Shown here: positions 24,222 through 40,007 of the stretch, one piece after another
Layout: each line of letters begins with the position of its first letter
How positions within the stretch are numbered: the first letter of the stretch is position 1
From: Rossellomorea sp. BNER
Lineage (GTDB): Bacteria > Bacillota > Bacilli > Bacillales > Bacillaceae_B
NCBI GenBank assembly: GCA_024213275.1
Contig: JANAVG010000005.1
Span: 60,378-124,377 of the forward strand
Direction of reading: 5' to 3'
Length of the DNA stretch: 64,000 nucleotides
The notes under the pieces: generated by a model
Told to the model about the DNA's origin: nothing
The model's database searches: none
What the model saw: only the letters and a program-made list of their open reading frames with translations
Made by a program: the position numbers and the translations under genes

Positions 24222-25566
24222 TATAAATTTAATATTAATGACGGTGATTTTTTCTTTTACCATATTGTTTATGCTTTGGCGCCCTTTCGGAATAAATGAA
24301 ACCATCCCCACTTCCATTGGTGCTCTGCTAGTTTTACTTTTAGGAATTGTTCCTTTTACAGATGTATTAAATATTTTCGACATCGTTAGTGGTGCTGCAC
24401 TAACGATTCTATCAACCATAATGATGTCGATTGTTCTTGAAAGTATCGGGTTTTTCCGATTGATTGCCTTAAATATCGTCAATCGTTCTAATGGATCAGG
24501 AGTCAAATTGTATATCTACATCCTTTTATTATGTTTTATGATGACTATGTTTTTTAATAATGATGGTAGTATTCTCATTACAACACCAATCATTATTCAT
24601 ATTGTGTCCTTGTTAAAGCTAAAACCAAAACAACAAATCCCATATCTATTATCGGGTGCTCTCATTGCAACCGCAGCCAGTGCCCCTATCGCTGTAAGTA
24701 ATATTTCCAATCTAATCGCACTAGAAATAGTAGGATTAAGTCTAAATAACTATATACAAATGATGTTTATTCCATCAATGATTGCCATTCTAGTCCTTGC
24801 CTACCTTCTCTACCACTATTTTAAAAAAGATATTCCCAAAAAAACACGCGATATCTCCCTTATATGGAAAACACAATCATTAAAATATAAGTATAATCAT
24901 CCTCTCGAAACCTCTAAACCAGATGAAGATGTAGATTGGTGGTTATTTAAGATCTGCATTGTGATTGTGGTCCTAACGAGAGCTAGTTTTTTCGCTTTAA
25001 CCCCGTTTGGTATCCCATTGGAAGCTGTCGGTCTAATCGGAGCTGCCCTTCTGATCATTATTAGGTGGTATCGAACGAAAGTTGGGGTCATTGACATTTT
25101 CAAAAAAACCCCATGGCATATTCTTCTGTTTGCTTTCAATATGTACGTACTTGTATACGGCCTAAAAAATGTAGGACTGAACCAATACATCGTTGAGAGC
25201 CTTGGTGGATATATTGTCGATCAACCATTTAACGCTAGCCTAATAATGGGTGTCCTCCTTACAGTCATGTCAAATCTATTTAATAATCTACCAGCAGTTA
25301 TGATTGGAACTTTGTCGATCACTGAAATGGGACTAGACCCCCACACCCTACAGGTTGCTTATCTTGCAAATGTTCTTGGAAGTGATATAGGTGCATTATT
25401 AACACCAGTTGGAACCCTCGCGACTTTAATATGGATGTATATACTAAAGAGCCATTCCATTCACTTATCCTGGGGCAAATATTTGAAAGTAACCATTCTG
25501 ATTATACCAATTGCATTAATTATAGGCTTACTAAGCCTATATCTCTGGGTTGAATGGATATTTTAG
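24214..25566 (+). CDS. ywrK: ArsB/NhaD-superfamily membrane transporter (YwrK type)
   Basis: This 450-residue protein has about 11 hydrophobic segments in the ion-transporter layout, with the paired helix-hairpin motifs FFNNDGSILITTPIII (near 110) and NLFNNLPAVMIG (near 350), the hallmark of the ArsB family. B. subtilis YwrK, near cotB/cotH/cotG, is annotated as a putative arsenite/antimonite pump. No arsR or arsC is nearby, so the substrate may be something other than arsenite. It overlaps the 54-residue gene upstream and is followed 25 bp later by the ywrJ-like gene. Confidence 0.88.
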   Translation: MPDINLILMTVIFSFTILFMLWRPFGINETIPTSIGALLVLLLGIVPFTDVLNIFDIVSGAALTILSTIMMSIVLESIGFFRLIALNIVNRSNGSGVKLYIYILLLCFMMTMFFNNDGSILITTPIIIHIVSLLKLKPKQQIPYLLSGALIATAASAPIAVSNISNLIALEIVGLSLNNYIQMMFIPSMIAILVLAYLLYHYFKKDIPKKTRDISLIWKTQSLKYKYNHPLETSKPDEDVDWWLFKICIVIVVLTRASFFALTPFGIPLEAVGLIGAALLIIIRWYRTKVGVIDIFKKTPWHILLFAFNMYVLVYGLKNVGLNQYIVESLGGYIVDQPFNASLIMGVLLTVMSNLFNNLPAVMIGTLSITEMGLDPHTLQVAYLANVLGSDIGALLTPVGTLATLIWMYILKSHSIHLSWGKYLKVTILIIPIALIIGLLSLYLWVEWIF

Positions 25567-25591
25567 CACGAGAGAGGAGTGAATACTGTTT

Positions 25592-26257
25592 ATGAAAATA
25601 TATACACAATTTATTGGAGAAGGGGTCAAAATTGAGGTTTCCGGAAAGAAAACCATTAATGGAATCCTGATTGAAGTCGGGAATGAGATCTTGATTGTCT
25701 TTAATGGCGAAGATTACATTTATATCCCTAATGGGCATATCCAAACACTGCATATATTACCTAGAGAGGACTTTTCTATTGCAGAACCTACTAATATGCC
25801 TGTGTTAGAACAAGATGATGAATTAGCACTAAGGAAAATATTGAATTCTGCTAAAGGCGTATTTCTAGAAATCTACGTGACAGGTAATCAGCCATTACAT
25901 GGTTATATTACTCATGTTATGAATAACTACATTTCCTTTTATTCACCAGTCTATAAAACAATGCTTATTTCCTTGCAGCATTTAAAATGGATGATCCCCT
26001 ATTCCAGCAACATTTCTCCCTATAAACTAAGTCAGGAAAACCTACCAGTCAATCCACTATCCATGAGCTTAGCTAGAAGTTTCGAAGTACAAATAGGAAA
26101 GCTATCAGATAAATTAATTGTATTTAACTTAGGGAAAAACGAGGATTTAATCGGGAAAATTGAGAACATTGATAACAATATCATTGAAATCATAACAGCA
26201 CGGGGAAATTCGAGTTTTCTAAACCTACAGCATATCCAGACCGTTCACATTCCATAA
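25592..26257 (+). CDS. ywrJ: CotB-related triple-domain protein (YwrJ-like)
   Basis: This 221-residue protein consists of three similar blocks (about 8-52, 88-132 and 168-221). Each begins with a V-x-I/V strand, has a central GxI or GYI turn, and ends HIQTLHI, HLKWMIP or HIQTVHI. The pattern resembles the CotB domain without the RGGPES motif. Location next to cotB/ywrK suggests YwrJ, although the name rests on context. An AGGAG lies 12 bases before the ATG. A coat role is inferred. Element B copy 3 starts at the base after the stop codon. Confidence 0.7.
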   Translation: MKIYTQFIGEGVKIEVSGKKTINGILIEVGNEILIVFNGEDYIYIPNGHIQTLHILPREDFSIAEPTNMPVLEQDDELALRKILNSAKGVFLEIYVTGNQPLHGYITHVMNNYISFYSPVYKTMLISLQHLKWMIPYSSNISPYKLSQENLPVNPLSMSLARSFEVQIGKLSDKLIVFNLGKNEDLIGKIENIDNNIIEIITARGNSSFLNLQHIQTVHIP

Positions 26258-26381
26258 AGAAAAGCGGAAGCGCCTTGAACAGGCCTGACAAGCATAAGAC
26301 GAGCCACCTAGAAAGGGTGCCTTTTCCCTTTCTAGGTGGCTTGGCTTATGACTCGAAGGCCTAGGCGCTGGAGCTGGACAC
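26258..26381. repeat. Palindromic element B, copy 3
   Basis: This full copy starts AGAAAAGCGGAAGCGCCTTG and ends GGCGCTGGAGCTGGAC, with an inner stem CCACCTAGAAAGGG / CCCTTTCTAGGTGG. It lies directly after the ywrJ-like stop codon and in tandem with copy 4. Confidence 0.9.
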
Positions 26382-26382
26382 G

Positions 26383-26479
26383 AGAAAAGCGGAAGCGCCT
26401 TGAACAGGCCTGACAAGCATAAGACGGGTCACAAAGAAAGGGCGCCTTTTCCCTTTCTAGGTGGCTTGGCTTGTGCTTA
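26383..26479. repeat. Palindromic element B, copy 4 (truncated)
   Basis: The first 45 bases are nearly identical to copy 3, and the right arm TTTCTAGGTGGCTTGGCTTGTG ends early. Its left arm GTCACAAAGAAAGG no longer pairs fully with CTTTCTAGGTGG, a sign of decay or of a hybrid with copy 3. Confidence 0.85.
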
Positions 26480-26493
26480 CAAACCAAGAAAAA

Positions 26494-26610
26494 GGGCTGT
26501 CCCAATACCAAGGTGTCGGGAACCACAATTTCCATAAATAGAAGAAAACCTCAAAGCATCTTCTATTTATGGACGATCATAGTGGTTCCGGACCCCTGTT
26601 GGGACAGCCC
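26494..26610 (-). terminator. Palindromic element A, copy 2, acting as atp operon terminator
   Basis: The outer arms GGGCTGTCCC and GGGACAGCCC are perfect; inner arms include GGAACCAC / GTGGTTCC and AGAAGAAAACC / TCTTCTA. Flanking runs give T-tracts on both strands (CTTTTTTC and CTTTTTC). It starts 10 bp after the atpC stop and also faces the plus-strand coat operon, so it may terminate both. Confidence 0.8.
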
Positions 26611-26619
26611 TTTTTTCTA

Positions 26620-27042
<423 letters not shown>

Positions 27043-27046
27043 CTAA

Positions 27047-28480
<1,434 letters not shown>

Positions 28481-28556
28481 CTAGCATTTGACGACATATA
28501 TTTTCCAAGAAAATGACATTAAAACGAACATTCTCTTTTCTATTGCCGCTAAAACT

Positions 28557-29420
<864 letters not shown>

Positions 29421-29511
29421 TCACCACCCTTGTTTCATTGTTTTTGACCGAAGAATATTGATGACGAATTTATAGGGGGTGATTCGTATGAATCAACTCC
29501 CCAAAAGTTCA

Positions 29512-31032
<1,521 letters not shown>

Positions 31033-31047
31033 TCATTTATATGAAAG

Positions 31048-32138
<1,091 letters not shown>

Positions 32139-32266
32139 TTAAATGCTTTACCTATTCTAAATTCCATTGACTTTCTCTCTACTTCATCACTTAAAGGTAT
32201 ACACAGGAATGGCGAAGATAATCGCCTGGACGAACTTCGCCATTAAAAATCTTTACTTTAATTAGA

Positions 32267-33273
<1,007 letters not shown>

Positions 33274-33289
33274 TCACCTCTCTTCCCCG

Positions 33290-33664
33290 CTATTTATTAG
33301 TTGTAAAGTGATGAAAAAAATAATCTATCATAACGACAATATAGGTTGTCATTAATCCAATAATTAGACTTAGGAGATGGAAGGTATCTGGGTAACGGGT
33401 TGCGACGATTACACCTAGTGCTGCTGTAGCCATACGGGAAAGGGTCCCTAGTGATCTGACTTTTTTCCCTTCTACTACCGCTTCACCAAATTTGGTGATT
33501 CTCTTGGTCATTCCCCAATGCATGAACAAGCTAAGACTTGTTCCTAATAGTAACCCTAAGAATACTGATTTGTAGGAAGTAAATCCCCAACCAAGGACGT
33601 AAATAGAGAGCAGGTATAAGATATATTTTCGCTGTCTATTAAAAAGTTGATGGAGTTCCGGCAT
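33290..33664 (-). CDS. atpI: ATP synthase accessory protein AtpI
   Basis: This 124-residue four-helix membrane protein lies between AtpZ and AtpB, the usual place of AtpI, which assists c-ring assembly in Bacillus. It begins six bases after the stop of atpZ. Confidence 0.9.
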   Translation of the reverse strand: MPELHQLFNRQRKYILYLLSIYVLGWGFTSYKSVFLGLLLGTSLSLFMHWGMTKRITKFGEAVVEGKKVRSLGTLSRMATAALGVIVATRYPDTFHLLSLIIGLMTTYIVVMIDYFFHHFTTNK

Positions 33665-33670
33665 AACTTA

Positions 33671-33889
33671 TTATTCTCCTAAGTAATGTCGGACTGTACG
33701 TAGCATGGTGTAGATACCAGCGGCTAACCCAAGGAGTAGTCCGATAATTAAAAATAGTGGTTCGGTCCCTATTAGACGATCTAACCATCTTCCTCCGAAG
33801 ATCCCGATCAATAGTGCACCGACTAATTGTGAAAGGATAGCTGTATATAAAGCCATCGCTTGATAAGGACGTCTGTTCTTTTGACTCAT
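33671..33889 (-). CDS. atpZ: AtpZ/AtpI-family protein, first gene of the atp operon
   Basis: This 72-residue protein has two membrane helices with the family motif GIFGGRWLDRLIGTEPLFLIIGLLLGLAAGIYTMLR. AGGGTT lies about seven bases before the ATG at 33889; an in-frame ATG five codons upstream has no spacing for a ribosome binding site. In alkaliphilic Bacillus atpZ and atpI have been linked to divalent-cation transport. Confidence 0.88.
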   Translation of the reverse strand: MSQKNRRPYQAMALYTAILSQLVGALLIGIFGGRWLDRLIGTEPLFLIIGLLLGLAAGIYTMLRTVRHYLGE

Positions 33890-33947
33890 TGAACAACCCT
33901 GCATTTCGTGTGAGATTTTGTGGATACTAAAACGCTAAAAACAGTTA

Positions 33948-33963
33948 TGTAAAAGCGTTTTCA
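33948..33963. promoter_or_regulatory. cre-like site in the atp leader
   Basis: On the minus strand TGAAAACGCTTTTACA matches the CcpA consensus TGWAARCGYTWNCW except at one position. It lies downstream of the predicted transcription start, about 60 bp before atpZ, where CcpA binding would act as a roadblock. Confidence 0.45.
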
Positions 33964-34011
33964 TACACTGAAAATACATTGTGAAAACCTTATCATTTTA
34001 TACCCTTTGTA

Positions 34012-34040
34012 AGCATACAATAGGGTATAATCTATGTCAA
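34012..34040 (-). promoter_or_regulatory. Sigma-A-type promoter of the atp operon
   Basis: TTGACA (34035-34040) and TATGCT (34012-34017) are separated by 17 bp on the minus strand. The leader to atpZ is about 115 nt and includes the cre-like site. Confidence 0.75.
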
Positions 34041-34129
34041 TGTATTCCCGTGAAAAAGTTCACAACCTGTCCACGTGTTTCCGAAATGTTCACAAAATCA
34101 TCAAACTTTTAAAAAAAGGGAGTTCATTT

Positions 34130-34180
34130 TTAAAAAACTTGGAAACCACAACTCCAATCATTGTGGGGCTCCCAAGTCTC
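34130..34180 (-). terminator. Terminator of the Vpr-like protease gene
   Basis: On the minus strand ACTTGG...CCCACAA / TTGTGG...CCAAGT is followed by six Ts and TAAAAAT, about 85 bp after the protease stop. Confidence 0.8.
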
Positions 34181-34261
34181 ATTTCGCTTGCACACGTATT
34201 TTATTATAAATGAAGAAAAAGTGTAAAGAAATGATCAATTTTTTGTAATAAATCCCACCCA

Positions 34262-36472
34262 CTATTTTACTTTAATAAGGGTCTTCTGGTAATCTTCTGC
34301 CCCTTTTTTCCTAGCAAATGCTATAGCATAAATACTAGATTTCCGCTTATAAGGAAGGTTCACTTCGTTTTCAATATATCCTCTACCAACATTTCTTTTT
34401 TGATCGACAAGGGCAATGAATTTTAACGTTTCGCTATCAAATAGCGCAACACCGAACTCTTCTGCTCCTCCCGGAAGATATACCTGATATCTCATTGTCC
34501 GATTGCTATCTCCGGGTACTGCTACAAAACCCATTACCCGTGGATAATTAGGTTCCCCAACAGCAAATAAATAGGGAATCGAATATGGCTTTGAATTCTC
34601 CATTAAAATAAGATGACCATCTATTAACATTTCATTTTTTAACCGCGTTTTCAAAATCGCCCTTACGATTATTTCCTTTGATTCCCCTGGTTGCAGTGTA
34701 AAGGATAAAGGAAGCTCCCATCGTAAGTCTTTTTTATTTGTATTGTCGTCTTTTAAAGAGTATTTTTTTCGATGTTTTCCATTATTTTGGATTCTTAATT
34801 TTTTCTCTAAAAAATCATTTGAAGAACCTTTGACTTGTCCTAATGATATTGATGCAGGAGTGACAAGTGTTTCTAACTTTAACGCTTCTTCTAGCTGAAT
34901 CCTTCCTGCCCCTTGTTCATATACTTTATAAGGTTTTCCTTTTGACTTGTATAATGATTTGGCTGAAAGCATTAACGCCGATTTGATTTCTTCAGGGCCC
35001 CAATTTGGATTTGCTTGTTTCAGAATCGCCGCGGCACCTGCTACATGTGGAGCTGCCATACTTGTTCCTTGTAAAGCCAAATAACCTCCAGGGATTGTAC
35101 TATTAATCCCCATTCCTGGTGCCGTTACGTCCGGTTTTATCAACCAGTTGACAGTAACAGGTCCTTTAGAGCTAAATGGAGCTAAACGGTCTTTCTCTTC
35201 CTTAAATTGAATTTCTACTTTAGTCGTTTGATCTTTGATTTTTTCGATGAGCTTATTGCCCGCTTTTTTTGTCATCGTATAAGCAGGGATATGGAAGGTT
35301 TCTTCGACGACCCCCATGAATGGTCCATCCGTGTTGTTATAAATGAGGACTCCCTTAGCTCCTGCATCCATTGCATGCTTGATTTTCTCTTCAAAAGTGA
35401 GGACTCCGCGTTTAATGAGTGCTATTTTCCCTCTCACTTTTGTTAATTCTTCTACCTTCCCAATTCCACCATCTTCTATTAACATGCCTTGGTGCATTTT
35501 TTGCTGCTTAACCCCTTTTATTGGATATAGGTCAATTGGTTTTTTTTCTTTGTTCACAACTAAATAAGGGATATCCATTGGTGGGGTGGATGCTCCAACT
35601 GAAATGCTTTTTTTAGAGGTACCAGGTGTTCCAATCGTCCAAGCCTTCGGACCTGAATTACCACTTGCTGTTACCGGAATAATTCCTTTACGGGCAATAT
35701 AATCTAATGCTTTGCTCAATGGAAGATCTGGTCCGTTAATATCACTTCCAAGAGACAAATTGACAATATCTACTTTGTCTTTTACCGCTTGTTCAATAGC
35801 AGCCACTACTTGATCTGTTGTTCCTCTACCCCCGGGACCTAATGCGCGATAAATGTAAAGATCAGCTCCTGGCGCCATTCCTTGAAGAGAGCCGTTCGCA
35901 CCGATGACACCTGCTACATGTGTCCCGTGGATGGTGCTATAGTGATTTCTAGTTCCCGTTTCCATCGGCTCATCGTCTTTATCGATAAAGTCTTTTCCAC
36001 CTTTGTAATTAATGGAAAGATCGCGATGATGATAATCCATTCCTGTATCAATAATCCCAACTTTCACCCCTTTTCCTGTCAATCTCCTTCCTTGTTCGTC
36101 AAAGTACCCCCTTGCACGGATCGCCCCAACAAATGGAATACTCCCTTCTCCAGATATCTTATATTCCCGAGCTTCTGAAATCGTCGTGATGGAGGCGGTT
36201 TCATTTTGATCTACGAAGTTTTGAAGCTCTTTTCTACTCCCTTTGATGGAAAAACCGTTCAAAACTTCAGTGAACGTAAATCTTAAGCGAAGAGTATCGT
36301 ATTTTTTTAGGTTTTCTTTTAGAGTGGCAACATCCATTTCATCTTTTGTTTCTATAATCGCCACAATTTCCTCACTTTGATCCCATTTTAATGGCGGCAG
36401 TTCAAATTCGTGAGCGGAAACAGATGTAATCACACACATACTCAATAACAATAAAATGATCCACTTCTTCAT
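34262..36472 (-). CDS. vpr: Secreted subtilisin-like serine protease (Vpr type) with PA domain
   Basis: This 736-residue preproprotein has a signal peptide (about 1-20), an inhibitor I9 propeptide (about 35-110), and an S8 domain with Asp142 (GIIDTGMD), His182 (HGTHVAG), oxyanion Asn272 (ASGNSGP) and Ser471 (GTSMAAPH). A protease-associated domain is inserted between about 320 and 415. A beta-rich C-terminal region of some 190 residues follows. This order is that of B. subtilis Vpr (806 residues); the present protein is shorter, lacking part of the C-terminal region. It is monocistronic, between atpZ and mnaA. Confidence 0.88.
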   Translation of the reverse strand: MKKWIILLLLSMCVITSVSAHEFELPPLKWDQSEEIVAIIETKDEMDVATLKENLKKYDTLRLRFTFTEVLNGFSIKGSRKELQNFVDQNETASITTISEAREYKISGEGSIPFVGAIRARGYFDEQGRRLTGKGVKVGIIDTGMDYHHRDLSINYKGGKDFIDKDDEPMETGTRNHYSTIHGTHVAGVIGANGSLQGMAPGADLYIYRALGPGGRGTTDQVVAAIEQAVKDKVDIVNLSLGSDINGPDLPLSKALDYIARKGIIPVTASGNSGPKAWTIGTPGTSKKSISVGASTPPMDIPYLVVNKEKKPIDLYPIKGVKQQKMHQGMLIEDGGIGKVEELTKVRGKIALIKRGVLTFEEKIKHAMDAGAKGVLIYNNTDGPFMGVVEETFHIPAYTMTKKAGNKLIEKIKDQTTKVEIQFKEEKDRLAPFSSKGPVTVNWLIKPDVTAPGMGINSTIPGGYLALQGTSMAAPHVAGAAAILKQANPNWGPEEIKSALMLSAKSLYKSKGKPYKVYEQGAGRIQLEEALKLETLVTPASISLGQVKGSSNDFLEKKLRIQNNGKHRKKYSLKDDNTNKKDLRWELPLSFTLQPGESKEIIVRAILKTRLKNEMLIDGHLILMENSKPYSIPYLFAVGEPNYPRVMGFVAVPGDSNRTMRYQVYLPGGAEEFGVALFDSETLKFIALVDQKRNVGRGYIENEVNLPYKRKSSIYAIAFARKKGAEDYQKTLIKVK

Positions 36473-36528
36473 AAAAGACGCTCCTAAACCTTTTTCCTTA
36501 GCGTCTGCCTTAAAGAACCTGTCTATAC

Positions 36529-36568
36529 AAAAAAACGTCCCTCACCGCTTTAAAGCAGTGAGGGACGG
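36529..36568 (-). terminator. Terminator of mnaA built on the GGGACGG repeat
   Basis: The perfect stem CGTCCCTCAC / GTGAGGGACG has TGCTTTAAAGCG in the loop and seven Ts on the minus strand. The right arm merges with the 14-mer GGGACGGTTCTCGA (36562-36575) also found at 17645, 17684, 18196, 45379 and 45415. Confidence 0.88.
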
Positions 36569-36575
36569 TTCTCGA

Positions 36576-37730
36576 TTACGGTAAAGGGTTAAAGGACTCT
36601 GGACGTTTCTCAAGTAGCTCAAAATAATAACGAATGGCTTGTGTAATACGGTAAGATGCTTTTCCATCTCCGTATGGGTTCGCTGCTTTCGCCATTTTGT
36701 CATAGGCTTCTTTATTTGTTAACAATTCTTTGGCTAAGGAATAAATATTCTCCTCTTCGATTCCTGCCAATTTCAATGTACCCGCTTCGATTCCCTCTGG
36801 TCGTTCAGTCGTATCACGAAGGACTAAAACAGGAACTCCTAATGAAGGAGCCTCCTCCTGTACACCACCAGAATCAGTTAGAATTATATGAGCCCTGGAT
36901 GCGAAATTGTGGAAATCAATAACATCTAGCGGTTCAATTAAATGGATACGAGAGTCATTTCCTAGTACTTCATTAGCCACTTCACGAACGGCAGGATTTA
37001 AGTGCACAGGGTAAACAACTTGAATATCTTCATGCTCTTCTATTAATCGCTTTATCGCGCGGAACATATTTCTCATTGGTTGACCAAGGTTCTCTCGACG
37101 ATGAGCCGTTAAAAGTACAAGGCGGTCATCTCCAACTTTTTCAAGAACTTCATGATGGTACTCATTTTTAACCGTTGTTGAAAGAGCATCAATAGCAGTA
37201 TTTCCAGTAATAAATATGTTATCTTCTTTTTTGTTTTCATTTAATAGATTCGCTGCCGACTTATCTGTTGGTGAAAAATGAAGATCTGCCATAACACCCG
37301 TCAGCTGGCGGTTCATCTCCTCTGGGAACGGGGAGTATTTATTCCACGTACGTAGACCTGCTTCCACATGACCCACTGCGATTTGATTATAAAAAGCGGC
37401 TAAGCTCGCAATGAAAGTTGTCGTCGTATCACCGTGAACTAACACAATGTCAGGCTTCACTTCTTTCATTACTTTGTCTAATCCCTCAAGACCACGTGTT
37501 GTAACATCTACTAGTGTTTGACGATCCTTCATGATGTTTAAATCATGATCAGGTTCGATATCAAAGATTTCAAGAACTTGATCTAGCATTTGACGATGCT
37601 GAGCTGTAACTGTAACAATCGTTTCAAAAGCATCAGGATATTTTTTTAATTCTAAAACAAGGGGAGCCATTTTAATCGCTTCCGGCCTCGTTCCAAAAAT
37701 TGTCATGACTTTAATTTTAGAATCTATCAT
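36576..37730 (-). CDS. mnaA: UDP-GlcNAc 2-epimerase (non-hydrolysing)
   Basis: The 384-residue enzyme interconverts UDP-GlcNAc and UDP-ManNAc for teichoic-acid linkage units. Motifs include GTRPEAIKMAPL, VHGDTTTTF, GHVEAGLRT and LTDSGGVQEEA. AGGTG lies six bases before the ATG at 37730. It is downstream of upp and its terminator follows directly. Confidence 0.94.
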   Translation of the reverse strand: MIDSKIKVMTIFGTRPEAIKMAPLVLELKKYPDAFETIVTVTAQHRQMLDQVLEIFDIEPDHDLNIMKDRQTLVDVTTRGLEGLDKVMKEVKPDIVLVHGDTTTTFIASLAAFYNQIAVGHVEAGLRTWNKYSPFPEEMNRQLTGVMADLHFSPTDKSAANLLNENKKEDNIFITGNTAIDALSTTVKNEYHHEVLEKVGDDRLVLLTAHRRENLGQPMRNMFRAIKRLIEEHEDIQVVYPVHLNPAVREVANEVLGNDSRIHLIEPLDVIDFHNFASRAHIILTDSGGVQEEAPSLGVPVLVLRDTTERPEGIEAGTLKLAGIEEENIYSLAKELLTNKEAYDKMAKAANPYGDGKASYRITQAIRYYFELLEKRPESFNPLP

Positions 37731-37750
37731 CTTAGTCACCTGCTCTTTCT

Positions 37751-38380
37751 TTATTTCGTTCCATACAAACGGTCTCCAGCGTCTCCTAAACCTGGAACAA
37801 TGTATCCTTTTTCGTTTAATTTTTCGTCAAGAGCAGCAATGTAGATATCGACATCAGGATGCTCTTCTTTAATCGCTTCCACTCCTTCAGGACAAGCAAC
37901 TAAGCACATAAATTTAATGCTTTTCGCTCCACGCTTTTTCAATGAATGGATCGCTTCAACCGCTGATCCACCAGTCGCAAGCATTGGATCGACAAGTATG
38001 AAATCACGCTCTTCCACATCACTAGGAAGCTTTACGTAGTACTCAATTGGTTTTAACGTTTCTGGATCACGATATAATCCAATATGTCCTACTTTTGCAG
38101 CTGGAATCAATTTTAAAATTCCGTCAACCATTCCTAATCCTGCTCTTAGAATTGGAACGATTCCGAGTTTTTTCCCTGCTAGTGTTTTTGCATTTGCTTT
38201 ACTTACAGGTGTCTCTACTTCAATATCTTCTAATGGCATGTCACGAGTGATTTCAAATGCCATTAAGGAAGCCACTTCATCTACCAGTTCTCTAAATTCT
38301 TTCGTTCCCGTATTTTTATCACGAATAAACGTCAACTTATGTTGAATTAATGGATGATCAAATACATATACCTTGCCCAC
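37751..38380 (-). CDS. upp: Uracil phosphoribosyltransferase
   Basis: The 209-residue enzyme makes UMP from uracil and PRPP (salvage). The PRPP motif is [17 protein letters not shown], and the C-terminal uracil-binding motif [18 protein letters not shown] is complete. It is 20 bp upstream of mnaA and probably co-transcribed with it. Confidence 0.97.
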   Translation of the reverse strand: MGKVYVFDHPLIQHKLTFIRDKNTGTKEFRELVDEVASLMAFEITRDMPLEDIEVETPVSKANAKTLAGKKLGIVPILRAGLGMVDGILKLIPAAKVGHIGLYRDPETLKPIEYYVKLPSDVEERDFILVDPMLATGGSAVEAIHSLKKRGAKSIKFMCLVACPEGVEAIKEEHPDVDIYIAALDEKLNEKGYIVPGLGDAGDRLYGTK

Positions 38381-38513
38381 AGCGCTCTCTCCTTTTAACT
38401 TTCTTACTTATGTAACGTCTGTTAGTTCCTTACTTTCATTCTGTCCTATTGTACATAAAAGAATTTCTTAGGGCAATCTTCACAGATGATTGTTATGAAA
38501 ACGTAAATTTTTC

Positions 38514-38545
38514 ATAAAAAAGAACTACCCATTCAAGGCAGTTCT
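38514..38545 (-). terminator. Terminator of glyA
   Basis: On the minus strand AGAACTGCC...GGTAGTTCT is followed by six Ts, starting 13 bp after the glyA stop. Confidence 0.8.
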
Positions 38546-38557
38546 CTTTTAATAGAA

Positions 38558-39793
38558 TTATTGATATAACGGAAATTTAGAAGTCAGCGCTTCAACACGG
38601 TTACGTGCTTCTTCTAACTTTTCTGCATCTTCTTGATTTTTTAACGTATATGCCATAATTGAAGCAATTTCGTCCATTTCTTCCAGACCAAACCCGCGGC
38701 TAGTCACGGCAGCAGTACCAATACGGACTCCGCTTGTTACGAATGGACTTTCTGGATCGAATGGAATTGTGTTTTTATTTACAGTAATACCGATATCATC
38801 TAATACCTTTTCGGCAATTTTACCTGTTAATTCTAGTGAACGCAGGTCAATTAATAGAAGGTGATTATCTGTTCCACCTGAAACAAGTGTAACGCCTTCT
38901 TTTTCAAGAGACTCTCCTAAACGTTTTGCGTTTTCGATAATTTTACCGGCATAATCTTTAAATGAATCTTGAAGGGCTTCACCGAAAGCAACCGCTTTTG
39001 CTGCGATCACATGCATTAATGGTCCGCCTTGTAATCCTGGGAACATTGATTTATCAATTTTCTTTGCAAATTCTTCTTTGCAGAGAATCATTCCGCCACG
39101 AGGTCCACGAAGAGTTTTATGTGTTGTCGTTGTAACAAAGTCAGCATATGGAACTGGGTTCGGATGTAATCCTGCCGCTACAAGTCCCGCAATATGAGCC
39201 ATGTCTACCATTAAATAAGCACCGATTTCATCAGCAATTTCACGGAATTTCGCGAAATCAATCTCTCTTGGATAAGCACTCGCTCCAGCTACAATCAATT
39301 TTGGTTTATGTTCTAAAGCTTTTTGACGTACATCTTCGTAGTTAATATGATGCGTCTCACTATCTACACCATACTCAACAAAGTTGTATTGAACTCCACT
39401 AAAGTTCACGGGACTGCCGTGAGTTAAGTGTCCTCCATGGGATAAGTTCATTCCTAATACTGTGTCCCCTTGCTCTAGTACAGTAAAATAAACACCCATA
39501 TTTGCTTGAGCTCCAGAGTGAGGTTGAACGTTTGCATGCTCTGCACCGAACAATTCCTTCGCACGGTCACGAGCCAGGTTTTCGACGACATCAACATGTT
39601 CACATCCGCCATAATAACGACGTCCCGGATAACCTTCCGCATATTTATTCGTTAAAACAGAACCTTGAGCTTCCATTACTGCTTCACTTACAAAGTTCTC
39701 AGATGCGATTAACTCAATTTTCGTTTGCTGACGTTTTAACTCATCTTGGATAGCTTCAAAAACTTTCTGATCTTGCTGTGCAATTTTACTCAT
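38558..39793 (-). CDS. glyA: Serine hydroxymethyltransferase
   Basis: The 411-residue PLP enzyme converts serine and tetrahydrofolate into glycine and methylene-THF. The PLP Lys is in [25 protein letters not shown] and [15 protein letters not shown] are also visible. It lies between upp and ywlG as in B. subtilis. Confidence 0.98.
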   Translation of the reverse strand: MSKIAQQDQKVFEAIQDELKRQQTKIELIASENFVSEAVMEAQGSVLTNKYAEGYPGRRYYGGCEHVDVVENLARDRAKELFGAEHANVQPHSGAQANMGVYFTVLEQGDTVLGMNLSHGGHLTHGSPVNFSGVQYNFVEYGVDSETHHINYEDVRQKALEHKPKLIVAGASAYPREIDFAKFREIADEIGAYLMVDMAHIAGLVAAGLHPNPVPYADFVTTTTHKTLRGPRGGMILCKEEFAKKIDKSMFPGLQGGPLMHVIAAKAVAFGEALQDSFKDYAGKIIENAKRLGESLEKEGVTLVSGGTDNHLLLIDLRSLELTGKIAEKVLDDIGITVNKNTIPFDPESPFVTSGVRIGTAAVTSRGFGLEEMDEIASIMAYTLKNQEDAEKLEEARNRVEALTSKFPLYQ

Positions 39794-39963
39794 ACTTATC
39801 CCCCTTCATGATACGGTAACAATGAAGACCGTTCCTAGTAAAAATTCAAAATTCAATTCTATTCTATCATGTTTTCACTAATTAGGAACCTAAAATCCGT
39901 ACATTTTTTATAAAATCTAATTCTAATATTCGAAATCTCCCACCTACAAAAATTCGACAAATA

Positions 39964-39984
39964 TCGGGTGGTGCCTGGCACGAC
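39964..39984. repeat. GTGCCTGGCAC palindromic repeat
   Basis: The dyad GTGCCTGGCAC (39971-39981 region) lies just 3' of ywlG. This word is common in intergenic DNA of many Bacillus genomes; only one copy is in the window. Confidence 0.45.
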
Positions 39985-40007
39985 CCGAACGCGAATACAT
40001 TTGGGAT

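Noticed and set aside
24214..25566. Complete arsenic resistance operon
   Set aside because: No arsR, arsC or arsA is present in the surroundings.
26225..26535. Minus-strand frames containing KPSHLEREKAPFL
   Set aside because: The text is a translation of repeat element B in two tandem copies, not a gene.
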